64,000 bases of DNA, from NCBI GenBank assembly GCA_011525915.1, contig WYBM01000015.1, forward strand, positions 372,001 to 436,000, read 5' to 3'. This stretch comes from Ardenticatenaceae bacterium (lineage in GTDB: Bacteria > Chloroflexota > Anaerolineae > Promineifilales > Promineifilaceae). Below the pieces are notes generated by a model. The model had not been told where the DNA came from and searched no databases. It saw only the letters and a program-made list of their open reading frames with translations. Both the position numbers and the translations under genes were made by a program. Within the stretch, counting starts at the first letter, position 1, and each line of letters starts with the position of its first letter. Positions 18,998-27,036 of this stretch are shown here, piece by piece.

Positions 18998-19029
18998 TGT
19001 CGGTGAAAGATTGCACTCCTTCACCGACA
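18998..19029 (+). other. Stem-loop between nosF and nosY
   Basis: TGTCGGTGAA (18998-19007) pairs perfectly with TTCACCGACA (19020-19029) around a 12-nt loop. There is no T tract, and the nosY start follows within 15 nt. It is more likely an mRNA processing or translation-control element than a terminator. Confidence 0.5.
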
Positions 19030-19043
19030 ACCCATGACCAGAC

Positions 19044-19877
19044 ATGATAGATATAGACAATGTTTTTATTATCACGCAAAAAGAAATTAAAGATGCCCGG
19101 CGCAACCGCTGGTTATTGTTATATGCTTTGGCGTTTGCCGGGTTGTCACTGGCGTTGGCCTGGTTGGCCCTGGTAGGTATGGGTAACTATGGTCTGGCCG
19201 GGTTCGGCCGTACCGGGGCCAGCCTTATTAACCTGGTGCTGCTGATTGTGCCGCTCATGGGGTTGACATTAGGCGCCCTCAGTCTGGCGGCAGAACGGGA
19301 AAAAGGCACGCTCATTTACTTGCTGGCGCAGCCGGTGAGCAAGGGAGAATTATTATTAGGTAAGTTTATTGGTTTGTCACTGGCCCTGTTAGCCGCGTTG
19401 GGGTTGGGCTTTGGCCTGACCGGGCTGCTTATTGCCATCAGTGCCGGCGGCACCGATGCGCCCACTTTTTTGACACTGGTGGGGCTCACCTTTTTGCTGG
19501 CTATCGCCAGTTTGAGCCTGGGCTTTTTGATCTCGGCGGCGGTGCAGCGCAGCGCCACGGCCGTAGGCATTGCCCTTTTCCTCTGGCTGCTGTTGGTCTT
19601 TTTTGGTGACCTGGGGGTCATGGGCACGGCCGTTATCTTGCGACTGAGTGTGCATGAACTGTTTGCCCTGGCACTGACCAACCCCCTGCAAATTTTTAAG
19701 ATAGCGGCTATCTGGAACATTCAAAACAACCTGGAGCTGCTGGGACCGGCAGGCGTCTACGCCATGCGTACCTACGGCGATGGGCTGCTGCCGGTGTTGG
19801 GGGCCCTGCTGCTGGCCTGGACGGCCGTACCACTGGCCATCACGCAGCAAGTGTTTAAACGGAGAGGTGTATTATGA
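19044..19877 (+). CDS. nosY: NosY, ABC-transporter permease of the nos system
   Basis: An integral membrane protein (277 aa) with six predicted helices, beginning after the cytoplasmic KEIKDARRNRW segment typical of NosY/ABC-2 permeases. The motif LAAEREKGTLIYLLAQPVSK matches the ABC-2 coupling region. It pairs with NosF and passes material to NosD. Its stop codon overlaps the nosL start as ATGA, so the two are translationally coupled. Confidence 0.92.
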   Translation: MIDIDNVFIITQKEIKDARRNRWLLLYALAFAGLSLALAWLALVGMGNYGLAGFGRTGASLINLVLLIVPLMGLTLGALSLAAEREKGTLIYLLAQPVSKGELLLGKFIGLSLALLAALGLGFGLTGLLIAISAGGTDAPTFLTLVGLTFLLAIASLSLGFLISAAVQRSATAVGIALFLWLLLVFFGDLGVMGTAVILRLSVHELFALALTNPLQIFKIAAIWNIQNNLELLGPAGVYAMRTYGDGLLPVLGALLLAWTAVPLAITQQVFKRRGVL

Positions 19878-20422
19878 AACGGGTATGCATCTGGCTGGTG
19901 ACGGCCGTGCTGCTGCTGGCCGCTTGCGGCGGAGGGCAAAACCTGGCAGAGCCGCCAGACATTCGCTACGGTGAAGACATATGTGACGAATGCAGCATGA
20001 TCATCAGCGAACCGCGTTACGCGGCCTCGTATGTAACCACCACAGGTGAGGTACACCGCTTTGATGACATCGGCAACATGCTGGCGTATGACGCCAAACA
20101 TCACCAAGACGTTCACGTCTACTGGGTGCATGACCACGTGACTGCCGAATGGATCAAAGCCGAAGATGCCATCTTTGTGCTCAACCCGGCGTTGACAACG
20201 CCTATGGGTTGGGGGCTGGCTGCCTTTGCCCAAAAGGCAGCCGCTGACCAATTTATAACTGACCATGGCGGCACAGTGGTCGCCTGGGGCACGCTGCAAG
20301 AAGCTGTGGTTGCTGGAGAGTTAGACCCCGGCAAACTAAACGCGCATATTCACCAGTCTCATGACGAAGATCACCCAGATGATAGGGATCATGACATGGG
20401 GCATCATGGGGCCGGTGGCTAA
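19874..20422 (+). CDS. nosL: NosL, copper chaperone lipoprotein
   Basis: A membrane-anchored Cu(I) chaperone delivering copper to NosZ. The signal peptide ends in lipobox LAAC (Cys18). The metal-binding stretch ICDECSMIIS (Cys37, Cys40, Met42) is the NosL signature. The C-terminus is unusually rich in His and Asp (repeated HDEDHPDD-type residues over the last 25 aa). This could be a further metal-binding tail and is not a general feature of the family. It overlaps nosY by 4 bp. Confidence 0.92.
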   Translation: MKRVCIWLVTAVLLLAACGGGQNLAEPPDIRYGEDICDECSMIISEPRYAASYVTTTGEVHRFDDIGNMLAYDAKHHQDVHVYWVHDHVTAEWIKAEDAIFVLNPALTTPMGWGLAAFAQKAAADQFITDHGGTVVAWGTLQEAVVAGELDPGKLNAHIHQSHDEDHPDDRDHDMGHHGAGG

Positions 20423-20433
20423 AATAAGTTAAC

Positions 20434-20532
20434 ACCAGTCATCAGAAGTCCGTCATCAATTTTCAGCAGCCTATTTCCAGAGGTAGGCCAGCATTGAAAA
20501 CTGACCACTGATTACTGAAGACTGATACTAGT
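20434..20532 (+). repeat. Dispersed ~100-bp inverted-repeat element, family A copy 1
   Basis: Carries the family core TATTTCCAGAGGTAGGCCAG flanked by TTTTCAG and TGAAAAC arms, and ends in CTGATACTAGT. Other copies are at 31860-31957 (inverted), 42055-42159 and 55959-56061. It lies between nosL and the cytochrome gene. Confidence 0.8.
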
Positions 20533-20562
20533 CTAAAATACACTAACACAGAGAGAGGTACT

Positions 20563-20991
20563 ATGAATAACAAAAAGATAATCATGTTCGCCTGGGTCGC
20601 GTTGTTGACCGTTTTGTTGATGGGGTGTGGTGGAGGTAGTCCCAGTGCCTCTACTGGTGGTGACACGGCCGTAAAACCGCGTGATCAGGTAGCGGCAGAA
20701 GCACACACTGGAGATGCGGCCAAAGGGGAGACAATGTATCAACAAGCCTGCCTGGCCTGCCACGGGGCTGACGCCAAGGGAGTGCCGAACCTGGGCAAAG
20801 ACCTGACCGCCAGCGAATTTGTAAAGGGCAATAGTGACACAGAGCTGCTGGCGTTTGTGAAAACAGGTCGGCCAGTGAGTGACCCCAACAACACCACCGG
20901 CATCGATATGCCACCAAAAGGGGGGAACCCGGCCCTGACCGATGAGCAGATTACAGACATTATTGCTTTTATCCGTACGCTGGAAGAGTAG
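20563..20991 (+). CDS. Monohaem c-type cytochrome, lipoprotein
   Basis: A 142-residue protein with a lipobox LMGC (Cys22), a flexible linker and a single class I cytochrome c domain. The haem motif is CLACH (Cys63, Cys66, His67) and the likely distal ligand is Met116 in DMPPKGG. It is tethered to the outer face of the membrane next to nosL, and is the natural candidate for the electron donor to NosZ, as small cytochromes are in other clade II nos clusters. That function is inferred from position. Ribosome site GAGAGAGG precedes the ATG. Confidence 0.88.
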   Translation: MNNKKIIMFAWVALLTVLLMGCGGGSPSASTGGDTAVKPRDQVAAEAHTGDAAKGETMYQQACLACHGADAKGVPNLGKDLTASEFVKGNSDTELLAFVKTGRPVSDPNNTTGIDMPPKGGNPALTDEQITDIIAFIRTLEE

Positions 20992-21000
20992 GTAAAGGGA

Positions 21001-21040
21001 GTGGCTGGCGATAGGGGGATGTCCCCGCATCGCCAGCCAC
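21001..21040 (+). terminator. Strong 12-bp stem-loop after the cytochrome gene
   Basis: GTGGCTGGCGAT (21001-21012) pairs perfectly with ATCGCCAGCCAC (21029-21040). Inside the loop GGGGA and TCCCC (21015-21026) pair again. The stem is very stable but lacks a T tract, so it may be an mRNA 3'-end stabiliser or a factor-dependent terminator closing the nos transcript. Confidence 0.55.
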
Positions 21041-21085
21041 CATTGTGGTGTTATGCACGCGGCGCCGGTGGAGGGATTAGAAAAG

Positions 21086-21313
21086 ATGACCGTAGACGAC
21101 GTTTTACGTCGCTGGCCGCAAACGGCCGTCATCTTCCGCCGCTATGGGTTAGCCTGCCTGGGCTGTGCTGTAGCGCCGTTTTGCGAAATCAAAGCCGTGG
21201 CCGACATTTATGATCTACCCCAAGAGCAGTTTATGGCTGACTTGTACACTGCCATAGCGTCAGATCAGGACCAGGCTGTTTCTGGTCGTGCTTCCAGTTC
21301 ACCATCCACGTAA
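21086..21313 (+). CDS. DUF1858-family small protein
   Basis: A 75-residue protein matching the DUF1858 pattern: MTVDDVLRRWPQTAVIFRRY followed by a CLGC motif and a helix. Such domains occur alone or with hybrid-cluster and iron-sulfur proteins and are thought to be redox or NO-related; no biochemical role is established. GGAGGG at 21068-21073 sits 12 nt before the ATG at 21086. The earlier in-frame ATG at 21053 has no ribosome site. Position after the nos operon fits a nitrogen-oxide stress role, by inference. Confidence 0.7.
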   Translation: MTVDDVLRRWPQTAVIFRRYGLACLGCAVAPFCEIKAVADIYDLPQEQFMADLYTAIASDQDQAVSGRASSSPST

Positions 21314-21360
21314 ATAACCACCTTGGGCTTGGTTCCCATCACAGCAGGTGGTTGTTACGT

Positions 21361-23946
21361 TTATTCATGTTGTGCCTCTCTGGTTATGCGCCGCTTTTTA
21401 GGCAGATCCATGGGCAGCCTGGTGCGGCGAACGCCGTCAAACTGGTAGAGGGCATTGGCCACAGCGCCGGCCGTGGGCACCAGGCCAATTTCACCAACGC
21501 CTTTGGCGCCGTAAGGCCCGTAAGGATCAGGCACCTCCACACCAATGACTTCCATGTCTGGCATCTCTTTAGCCCGTAAAATGCCACATTTGCGTAACAT
21601 GGTGCTTTTGGGGCGGCCGTCTACCAGCACCACCTCCTCGCTAATGGCATACCCCAGCCCCATGTGGATAGAGCCTTCTAACTGTCCTTCAAACAATGTA
21701 GGGTTAAAGATTTTACCGGCGTCGTGGGCAGCCGTGATCTTGGCAATTTGCCCATCCTCATCCAGCGTCACTAACTGGGTGGCGTAACTGTACGAATAAT
21801 GCGTGTATACTTTTTCGGCCATCGACCCCAATTTGGTCGTCCAATCCACCACCCATTCGCCCGTGTATTCACGCCCGACCAGGTCAGCCAGGGTGTGGGC
21901 TTGTAAATCAGCCCGCAGCTGTTTACAGGCATCGATCAAGGCATTGCCTACCAGTGAGGTGGCTCGTGAAGCGGTTGTCATCCCCGCTTCTTGTTCAAAA
22001 GCGGTGTCTACTCGCACTTCAATGATGGCCGGGTCCAGCCCCGTTTCACTGCACAGCACCTGTACGGCCATCGTATGTACCCCCTGCCCCATTTCCGTCC
22101 AGCCATGATCGATAATGACTTTATCTGGGGCGGCAATGGTCACTTTTACCTGGGAAGCATCAGGCATGCCATTGCCGATGCCCGTATTTTTGATGCCACA
22201 GGCCAGCCCGGCATACTTTGCCTTGTAAAATTCATCTTTTACAGCCAGTAGGGTGGCCTGTACGCCGGCGCCGCCTTCAATCACCTGGCCGGTAGCGGTC
22301 ATGTCCCCATCTTTTAAGGCATTGTCATAGCGGAACTGCCAGCGATCAAAGCCGCCTTTCTGGCACAAGGCGTCTATGAGGCTCTCCAGGCCAAAAGCTG
22401 CCTGGTTAACACCAAAGCCACGCATCGCGCCGCAGGGGATATTGTTGGTGTACACGGCCGTGGCCTGTACATCGGTCACCGGGAAATGATAAGCGCCCGT
22501 GGCGTGCCCGGCCGAACGTTCTAGCACTTTCATGCCCACTGATGCATACGCCCCCGTGTCGCCCACAAACGCCACCTTGACAAAAGTCAATTTGCCAGCG
22601 GCGTCACAGCCGATCTCATAATCCATCCAGATGGGATGCCGCTTCGGGTGCCACAAAATAGATTCATCGCGGGTCAGGCGCACCTTGACCGGCACACCCA
22701 AATAGTAGGCCGCCAGCGCAGCCTGCCCTTGGGGCCCTAAATCTTCCTTGCCGCCAAAACCGCCGCCGTTAGGCACCAGGATCACCCGCACCTGGTCCTT
22801 TGGCAGTGCCAGCAATTTGGCAATCTGTGTCCGGTCTTCATACACCCCTTGACCCTGTGACAATACTTCCACACCCTTATCTGCAGGATAAGCAATGGCG
22901 CATTCCGGCTCCATAAAACCGTGTTCAATCATCTGTGTCTGAAACTGCCCACTGGCAGTGTAGGCAGAATGGGCACGGGCGGTAGTAACATCCCCCCGGC
23001 TGGTGACGGTACGTGACAGAATATTGCCGCCTTCGTGGACCGCGGGGGCGTCTGGCTGCATGGCAATGTGAGGATCTGTAATCGGTTTGAGAGCTTCATA
23101 CGTTACCTGGATGTTGGCTGCCGCTTCACGGGCAATAGCGTCGCTTTCGGCCACCACCAGCGCCAGCACATCACCTACATAACGAGTGATTTCACCTTCA
23201 GCCACCATCAACGGCCAATCTTGTTTGATGAGGCCGATGAAGCGGTCGCCAGGGATGTCTACGGCCGTAAACACCCGTATGACCCCGGCCATATGGGCGG
23301 CCTTGCTGGTGTCGATCTGTAAAACCTTTGCCCGGGGATGGTCACTGAATTTGAGAGCGCCGTACACCATGCCCGGCAGCTTAATGTCATCTACGTACTG
23401 ATGTTGGCCCAACACCAACTGCTGCGCCTGGTATTTGGGCTGGCGCGAACCAATACGGCCGTCGCCCTTTGGCTCTGGTATCTCTTCTTCCTTGCGGATA
23501 GCTTCGGCCGCATATAATACAGCGTCCACAATCTTTTTGTACCCGGTACAGCGGCAGAGGTGGGGCGTCAGCGCTTTAGTTACATCTTCCCGGTTTGGCT
23601 CCGCGTTTTTGTTAATCAGTGCATTTGATTGCATCACGATCCCCGGAATGCAAAAGCCGCACTGCACCCCGCCCTTCTCCACAAAAGCCCGCGCAAACAC
23701 ATTCTGACGATAGGTGCCCAATCCTTCTGTTGTCATCAGCGTGCCGCCATCTACTTTTTTCATGGGTGTCACACAAGAGAGCACGGCTTTACCGTTTAAG
23801 TCTACGGCACAACAACCACAGGCGGCCTGGGGTGCACAGCCATCCTTGGGTGATATGATGCCGGCCATATCACGCAGGTAATTCAGCAAAGGCAGTTCAG
23901 GGTCACCTTCAAAACTTTTTAATTGTCCGTTAAGTTGGAATTGCAT
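21361..23946 (-). CDS. Fused xanthine dehydrogenase-family molybdoenzyme ([2Fe-2S] subunit plus molybdopterin subunit)
   Basis: An 861-residue hydroxylase of the xanthine oxidase family. Residues 1-150 hold the two [2Fe-2S] clusters: Cys37, Cys43, Cys46 and Cys58 (plant-ferredoxin type), then Cys96, Cys99, Cys131 and Cys133 in CGFC and CRCTGY. From about 170 onward is the molybdopterin domain, with GGGFGGKE, CGAMRGFG and the catalytic Glu819 in GAKGVGE. The FAD subunit is missing, and the iron-sulfur and Mo parts are one chain. That layout matches the family labelled selenium-dependent xanthine dehydrogenase. No internal TGA is needed; selenium in those enzymes is a labile ligand. Substrate is unproven. 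GAGGA precedes the ATG. Confidence 0.85.
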   Translation of the reverse strand: MQFQLNGQLKSFEGDPELPLLNYLRDMAGIISPKDGCAPQAACGCCAVDLNGKAVLSCVTPMKKVDGGTLMTTEGLGTYRQNVFARAFVEKGGVQCGFCIPGIVMQSNALINKNAEPNREDVTKALTPHLCRCTGYKKIVDAVLYAAEAIRKEEEIPEPKGDGRIGSRQPKYQAQQLVLGQHQYVDDIKLPGMVYGALKFSDHPRAKVLQIDTSKAAHMAGVIRVFTAVDIPGDRFIGLIKQDWPLMVAEGEITRYVGDVLALVVAESDAIAREAAANIQVTYEALKPITDPHIAMQPDAPAVHEGGNILSRTVTSRGDVTTARAHSAYTASGQFQTQMIEHGFMEPECAIAYPADKGVEVLSQGQGVYEDRTQIAKLLALPKDQVRVILVPNGGGFGGKEDLGPQGQAALAAYYLGVPVKVRLTRDESILWHPKRHPIWMDYEIGCDAAGKLTFVKVAFVGDTGAYASVGMKVLERSAGHATGAYHFPVTDVQATAVYTNNIPCGAMRGFGVNQAAFGLESLIDALCQKGGFDRWQFRYDNALKDGDMTATGQVIEGGAGVQATLLAVKDEFYKAKYAGLACGIKNTGIGNGMPDASQVKVTIAAPDKVIIDHGWTEMGQGVHTMAVQVLCSETGLDPAIIEVRVDTAFEQEAGMTTASRATSLVGNALIDACKQLRADLQAHTLADLVGREYTGEWVVDWTTKLGSMAEKVYTHYSYSYATQLVTLDEDGQIAKITAAHDAGKIFNPTLFEGQLEGSIHMGLGYAISEEVVLVDGRPKSTMLRKCGILRAKEMPDMEVIGVEVPDPYGPYGAKGVGEIGLVPTAGAVANALYQFDGVRRTRLPMDLPKKRRITREAQHE

Positions 23947-24200
23947 AAGGAGTTCCTCAATTTAGTCACGGGCCTTCTGCCAGAAAAGGCCCATCACGTG
24001 AGATAGTTGCCCAGGGTATGCCTGTTATTATAACCCCTTTGTCCGCCTGGCGTACCCCGGCACATCATAAATAGTGAGGTTTAGAGATTGGAAATTGCTA
24101 ATCAAAGGCCATCAGGTATCGTCCGTTTAAAGTTTACGTGGCAAAATAGGGGGTTGGTGAATGAAGGGTTCACCAATCACATACTACTTAAGACGAGGTA

Positions 24201-24554
24201 ATGATGAGTTTCTGGAAAAATCTGTTTGGCAATGTACCCGCCGTCACTGTCACCGAACTGCAAGATAAACTAAATGAAAAGCCCGGCCCCATTCTGTTAG
24301 ATGTACGGACGACCAATGAGTACCGTACCAGCCACATCCCCGGCGCCACTTCCATTCCGTTGGACAAACTGGATGAGCGGCTGAATAAGCTGGCAAAGAA
24401 TCGGGAAATCGTTTGCATTTGCCGGTCTGGCAGCCGCAGCAAGCGTGCTGCCCGCCAGTTACAAAACGCTGGCTTCACGGCCGTTAATATGAAGGGCGGT
24501 ATGAATGCCTGGACAAAACAAGGCATGTCTACCAAAACTGGCAAAATAAAGTAA
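24201..24554 (+). CDS. Single-domain rhodanese (sulfurtransferase)
   Basis: A 117-residue rhodanese-like protein. The active loop CRSGSRS contains Cys74, and the N-terminal DVRTTNEYRTSHIPGA is the family's conserved first motif. It would carry persulfide sulfur in the cytoplasm or at the membrane. It could serve the sulfuration of the nearby molybdoenzyme or general sulfide handling; neither is shown by the sequence. A second ATG at 24204 is an equal start candidate. Confidence 0.88.
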   Translation: MMSFWKNLFGNVPAVTVTELQDKLNEKPGPILLDVRTTNEYRTSHIPGATSIPLDKLDERLNKLAKNREIVCICRSGSRSKRAARQLQNAGFTAVNMKGGMNAWTKQGMSTKTGKIK

Positions 24555-24571
24555 GTGTGCCCGCCTGTCTG

Positions 24572-24614
24572 TGGCGTATTCCGTGTGCTGGGTCATGGGG
24601 CACGGAATACGCCA
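24572..24614. repeat. 14-bp inverted repeat before the DUF302 gene
   Basis: TGGCGTATTCCGTG (24572-24585) is the exact reverse complement of CACGGAATACGCCA (24601-24614), with a 15-nt loop. It lies just upstream of the ribosome site (TGAGGAG) of the next gene, so it could end the rhodanese transcript or control the DUF302 gene. Confidence 0.55.
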
Positions 24615-24631
24615 TATGAGGAGTATAAACG

Positions 24632-25027
24632 ATGAGTGATTTAGGCATGAACGTCTATTTGCAGAGTGAGTACGCCGCCGCTTTAGAGCGGGTCACGGCC
24701 GAACTGCAAAAAGAAGGCTTTGGCATCTTAACCGAGATTGACGTTACGGCTACGCTAAAGAAAAAGCTGGATGTGGACTTCCGACCATACAAGATTTTAG
24801 GGGCATGCAACCCGCCTTTGGCCCACAAAGCGCTTACGGCCGCGCCCGAAGTAGGCCTGTTATTACCATGCAACGTCACGGTATCACAAGAGGATAACGG
24901 CCGTGTCCTGGTGAGCCTCATTAACCCGGAAATCATGCTCGGTGTCGTAGATAACCCCGCGCTGGAAGCCATTGCCTGTGACGCCAAAGAGCGTTTGCAG
25001 CGTGTAGCCCACGCCCTGGCGGCCTGA
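24632..25027 (+). CDS. DUF302-family protein
   Basis: A 131-residue cytoplasmic protein. It carries the DUF302 hallmarks: EGFGILTEIDV near the start, FRPYKILGACNP and a central LLPCNVTV with a conserved Cys. DUF302 proteins are widespread in bacteria with sulfur or metal metabolism but have no firm function. The neighbouring rhodanese suggests a shared redox or sulfur role. It converges on the following minus-strand gene with only 12 bp between. Confidence 0.82.
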   Translation: MSDLGMNVYLQSEYAAALERVTAELQKEGFGILTEIDVTATLKKKLDVDFRPYKILGACNPPLAHKALTAAPEVGLLLPCNVTVSQEDNGRVLVSLINPEIMLGVVDNPALEAIACDAKERLQRVAHALAA

Positions 25028-25039
25028 AAAGTTACGGCT

Positions 25040-26953
25040 TTACGGCCGTACCACTTCAACCATCCCTAATATAAGTGCATCTGTTGGCGGTTGTCCGCCA
25101 ACCGGCAGTCTGACGCCTGTATCAGCCATATACAGACCAGTGAAGAGGGTGTATGTGCCCGGTGGGGTGTCATGGTCTATGGTGATAGTGTGGGTATCTG
25201 CAATCATTTCGCCGGGTCGCCAGCAGGTCGTGGGCCACGTGTTGTTAAGCGGCATGCCATCTTGTTGGGCGGCCAGCTCCCCCTCTGCATTGATCAGGTG
25301 ATTAAAAACAGTATACATGGTGTCCAGACGGCCGTTGGTTTGCCAGTAGAGTGTCACGCTAACTGCGCCGCCGGGGGAAATGGCCGTGGGAAAGACATTG
25401 TACCCTCTTAGGTAAATGTGATCACCAAACGCCGTCGTTATTTTTTGCTCTGCCGCCAACGGAAGTGAGCCAGTGATTTCTATGGTGGGAACGTTGGCTA
25501 AACCTGTATTGACTACGCGAAGAAATGCGTTGAAGGTTAATAACTGCAGCCCCAACAACCCTATACACAATCCATAAGGCCAACGCCCGGCTGCCAGGCG
25601 CGTCAAACCCCATGCAGCGCCTATGACCGCAAATGGCGTCAGGAAAAGCCATACCCGCGCTACCTCACCTCGGGCCGTACCGGAAAGGTCCAACAGGCAC
25701 ACGCCTAGACCAAAAGCAATAGGCAATGCCATCCGTTCATGGCGAACCGTTAAGAGCGCATAGAAAAAAGCAAACAGGCATAACAGGGCAACAGGCAGCC
25801 CCAGAAAAACGCCAAAATCATAGAGATGGTAACCTAACCATGTCCAGTAGCTGCGCGCCAACCCCAGATGATAGCCCATGGAGACGCGCCAGACATCCAG
25901 CAAGCCGGGGGCGGCCAGCGCCTGGTAGGCGCCCCATACCAACGCCAGCCCCGCACCAAAGAAGCCGCCCGCGATGACCACTTGCGGCCATGGCTGGCCA
26001 CGGCCGTGGCCAGCCAACCATAACAGCGCCCACAGGCCCATAGGGGCCAGCATCACCAATAAGCCAAAGGAGAGCATGGTGGCCAGTGCCAGTGTTACCC
26101 CGGCCAGCAGCAGCGCCCAATGCCGCCGTTCTGTCAACCCAAGTACCAACAGATACCAGGCCGTCACCGTCAATACAGGGAAGAATTGATCCCATCGCCC
26201 TGCCCACAAAGCAAAGGAGGGGATGAGCGGGTAGAGGGCGGCTGACCACACGGCCGTCTGCCACCCCATGGTGCGCCGCGCCAGCCCAAACAAAGGGAAT
26301 ATGACCAGGGCACTGAACAAAGGCAGCAACATTTGCCATAGGGCCGTGCCTATGACGTGGTTAGACAGCCGCATGAGGGTAAGGTCTGTACATTGGTACG
26401 GCCGTAAATATGCCCCAATGGCCGCCCCTACCCCATCAACGGCCAGCGGCGCCCGACCAGCATAAAATAACAGTGGAATGCCCGGCGGATACCGCTGCGG
26501 ATGCACCGGAAAGGTAGGCATGAGCTCAGGGTAGCGAGCCACAAAATCAGCCGGATCGTCAATGATGCTGCCCACAGAGAAGAAACCGCTGCTGCCCGCC
26601 GACACCGTGCGGAAATACAACTGCTCAATGACATCTGGCGACTCTCCGGCCAACAGGCTAATTTGCAAAACAGGTACAGAGGCAGCACAAAACAACAAAT
26701 AGGCCAAAATGGCTGGCCGTCGTGCGCCACCAGCCAATGTCCCACCCCACCGCCAGATAATGAAGCCGTAAACGGCCGTCGTGACTACACCAATCAGATG
26801 GCGGGCCGGCCGACCAGGAATGGCATACACCCAGCGCCAATCAACCGGGCCACGCAGCGCCGGGTGAGCGTTGACCGCAATGGCCACAGTCAAGAACAAG
26901 GTGACGGCCGTGAGCAGTGCCCAGACCAACCAATGCTTTTTGCGTGTCACCAT
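25040..26953 (-). CDS. GT-C-type multi-pass membrane protein with C-terminal beta-sandwich domain
   Basis: A 637-residue protein with about ten to twelve hydrophobic helices up to residue 485, then a soluble domain of about 150 residues. The external loop RYPPGIPLLFYAGRAP is like the PPG loop of GT-C/GT39 lipid-linked sugar transferases. The C-terminal part has FGDHIYLRGYNV and SPGGAVSVTLYWQTNG, and is the same beta-sandwich type seen twice in the 36150-38513 gene. A role in transferring sugars from a polyprenyl carrier outside the cell is likely, but catalytic residues cannot be assigned by eye. It diverges from the 27037 gene. Confidence 0.65.
   Translation of the reverse strand: MVTRKKHWLVWALLTAVTLFLTVAIAVNAHPALRGPVDWRWVYAIPGRPARHLIGVVTTAVYGFIIWRWGGTLAGGARRPAILAYLLFCAASVPVLQISLLAGESPDVIEQLYFRTVSAGSSGFFSVGSIIDDPADFVARYPELMPTFPVHPQRYPPGIPLLFYAGRAPLAVDGVGAAIGAYLRPYQCTDLTLMRLSNHVIGTALWQMLLPLFSALVIFPLFGLARRTMGWQTAVWSAALYPLIPSFALWAGRWDQFFPVLTVTAWYLLVLGLTERRHWALLLAGVTLALATMLSFGLLVMLAPMGLWALLWLAGHGRGQPWPQVVIAGGFFGAGLALVWGAYQALAAPGLLDVWRVSMGYHLGLARSYWTWLGYHLYDFGVFLGLPVALLCLFAFFYALLTVRHERMALPIAFGLGVCLLDLSGTARGEVARVWLFLTPFAVIGAAWGLTRLAAGRWPYGLCIGLLGLQLLTFNAFLRVVNTGLANVPTIEITGSLPLAAEQKITTAFGDHIYLRGYNVFPTAISPGGAVSVTLYWQTNGRLDTMYTVFNHLINAEGELAAQQDGMPLNNTWPTTCWRPGEMIADTHTITIDHDTPPGTYTLFTGLYMADTGVRLPVGGQPPTDALILGMVEVVRP
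25992..26015. repeat. 24-bp perfect palindrome centred on ACGGCCGT
   Basis: The left half is GGCTGGCCACGG and the right half its exact reverse complement. It lies within the GT-C coding region. A 26-bp relative is at 28188-28213 in the neighbouring gene. Confidence 0.85.
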
Positions 26954-27019
26954 TGCCTCATATCCATCGTCCTCATCACTTCAGCCAGCGATTGATTATA
27001 GAGCGAGTGCGCTTTCTGA

Positions 27020-27025
27020 TACAAT
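27020..27025 (+). promoter_or_regulatory. -10-like TACAAT close to the start of the 27037 gene
   Basis: TACAAT ends only 11 bp before the ATG at 27037 (8 bp before the GTG at 27034), so transcription would start at or next to the start codon. No good -35 match is seen at 17 bp. Confidence 0.35.
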
Positions 27026-27036
27026 TCTCGCCTGTG

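Noticed and set aside
13898-20422. Nitric oxide reductase or nitrite reductase genes in the same cluster
   Set aside because: None of the neighbouring genes has cytochrome cd1, NirK or NorB features; only N2O reduction is encoded here.
21361-23946. Selenocysteine-containing enzyme
   Set aside because: The frame has no internal TGA and I see no SECIS-like requirement; labile selenium, if any, would be a cofactor ligand.
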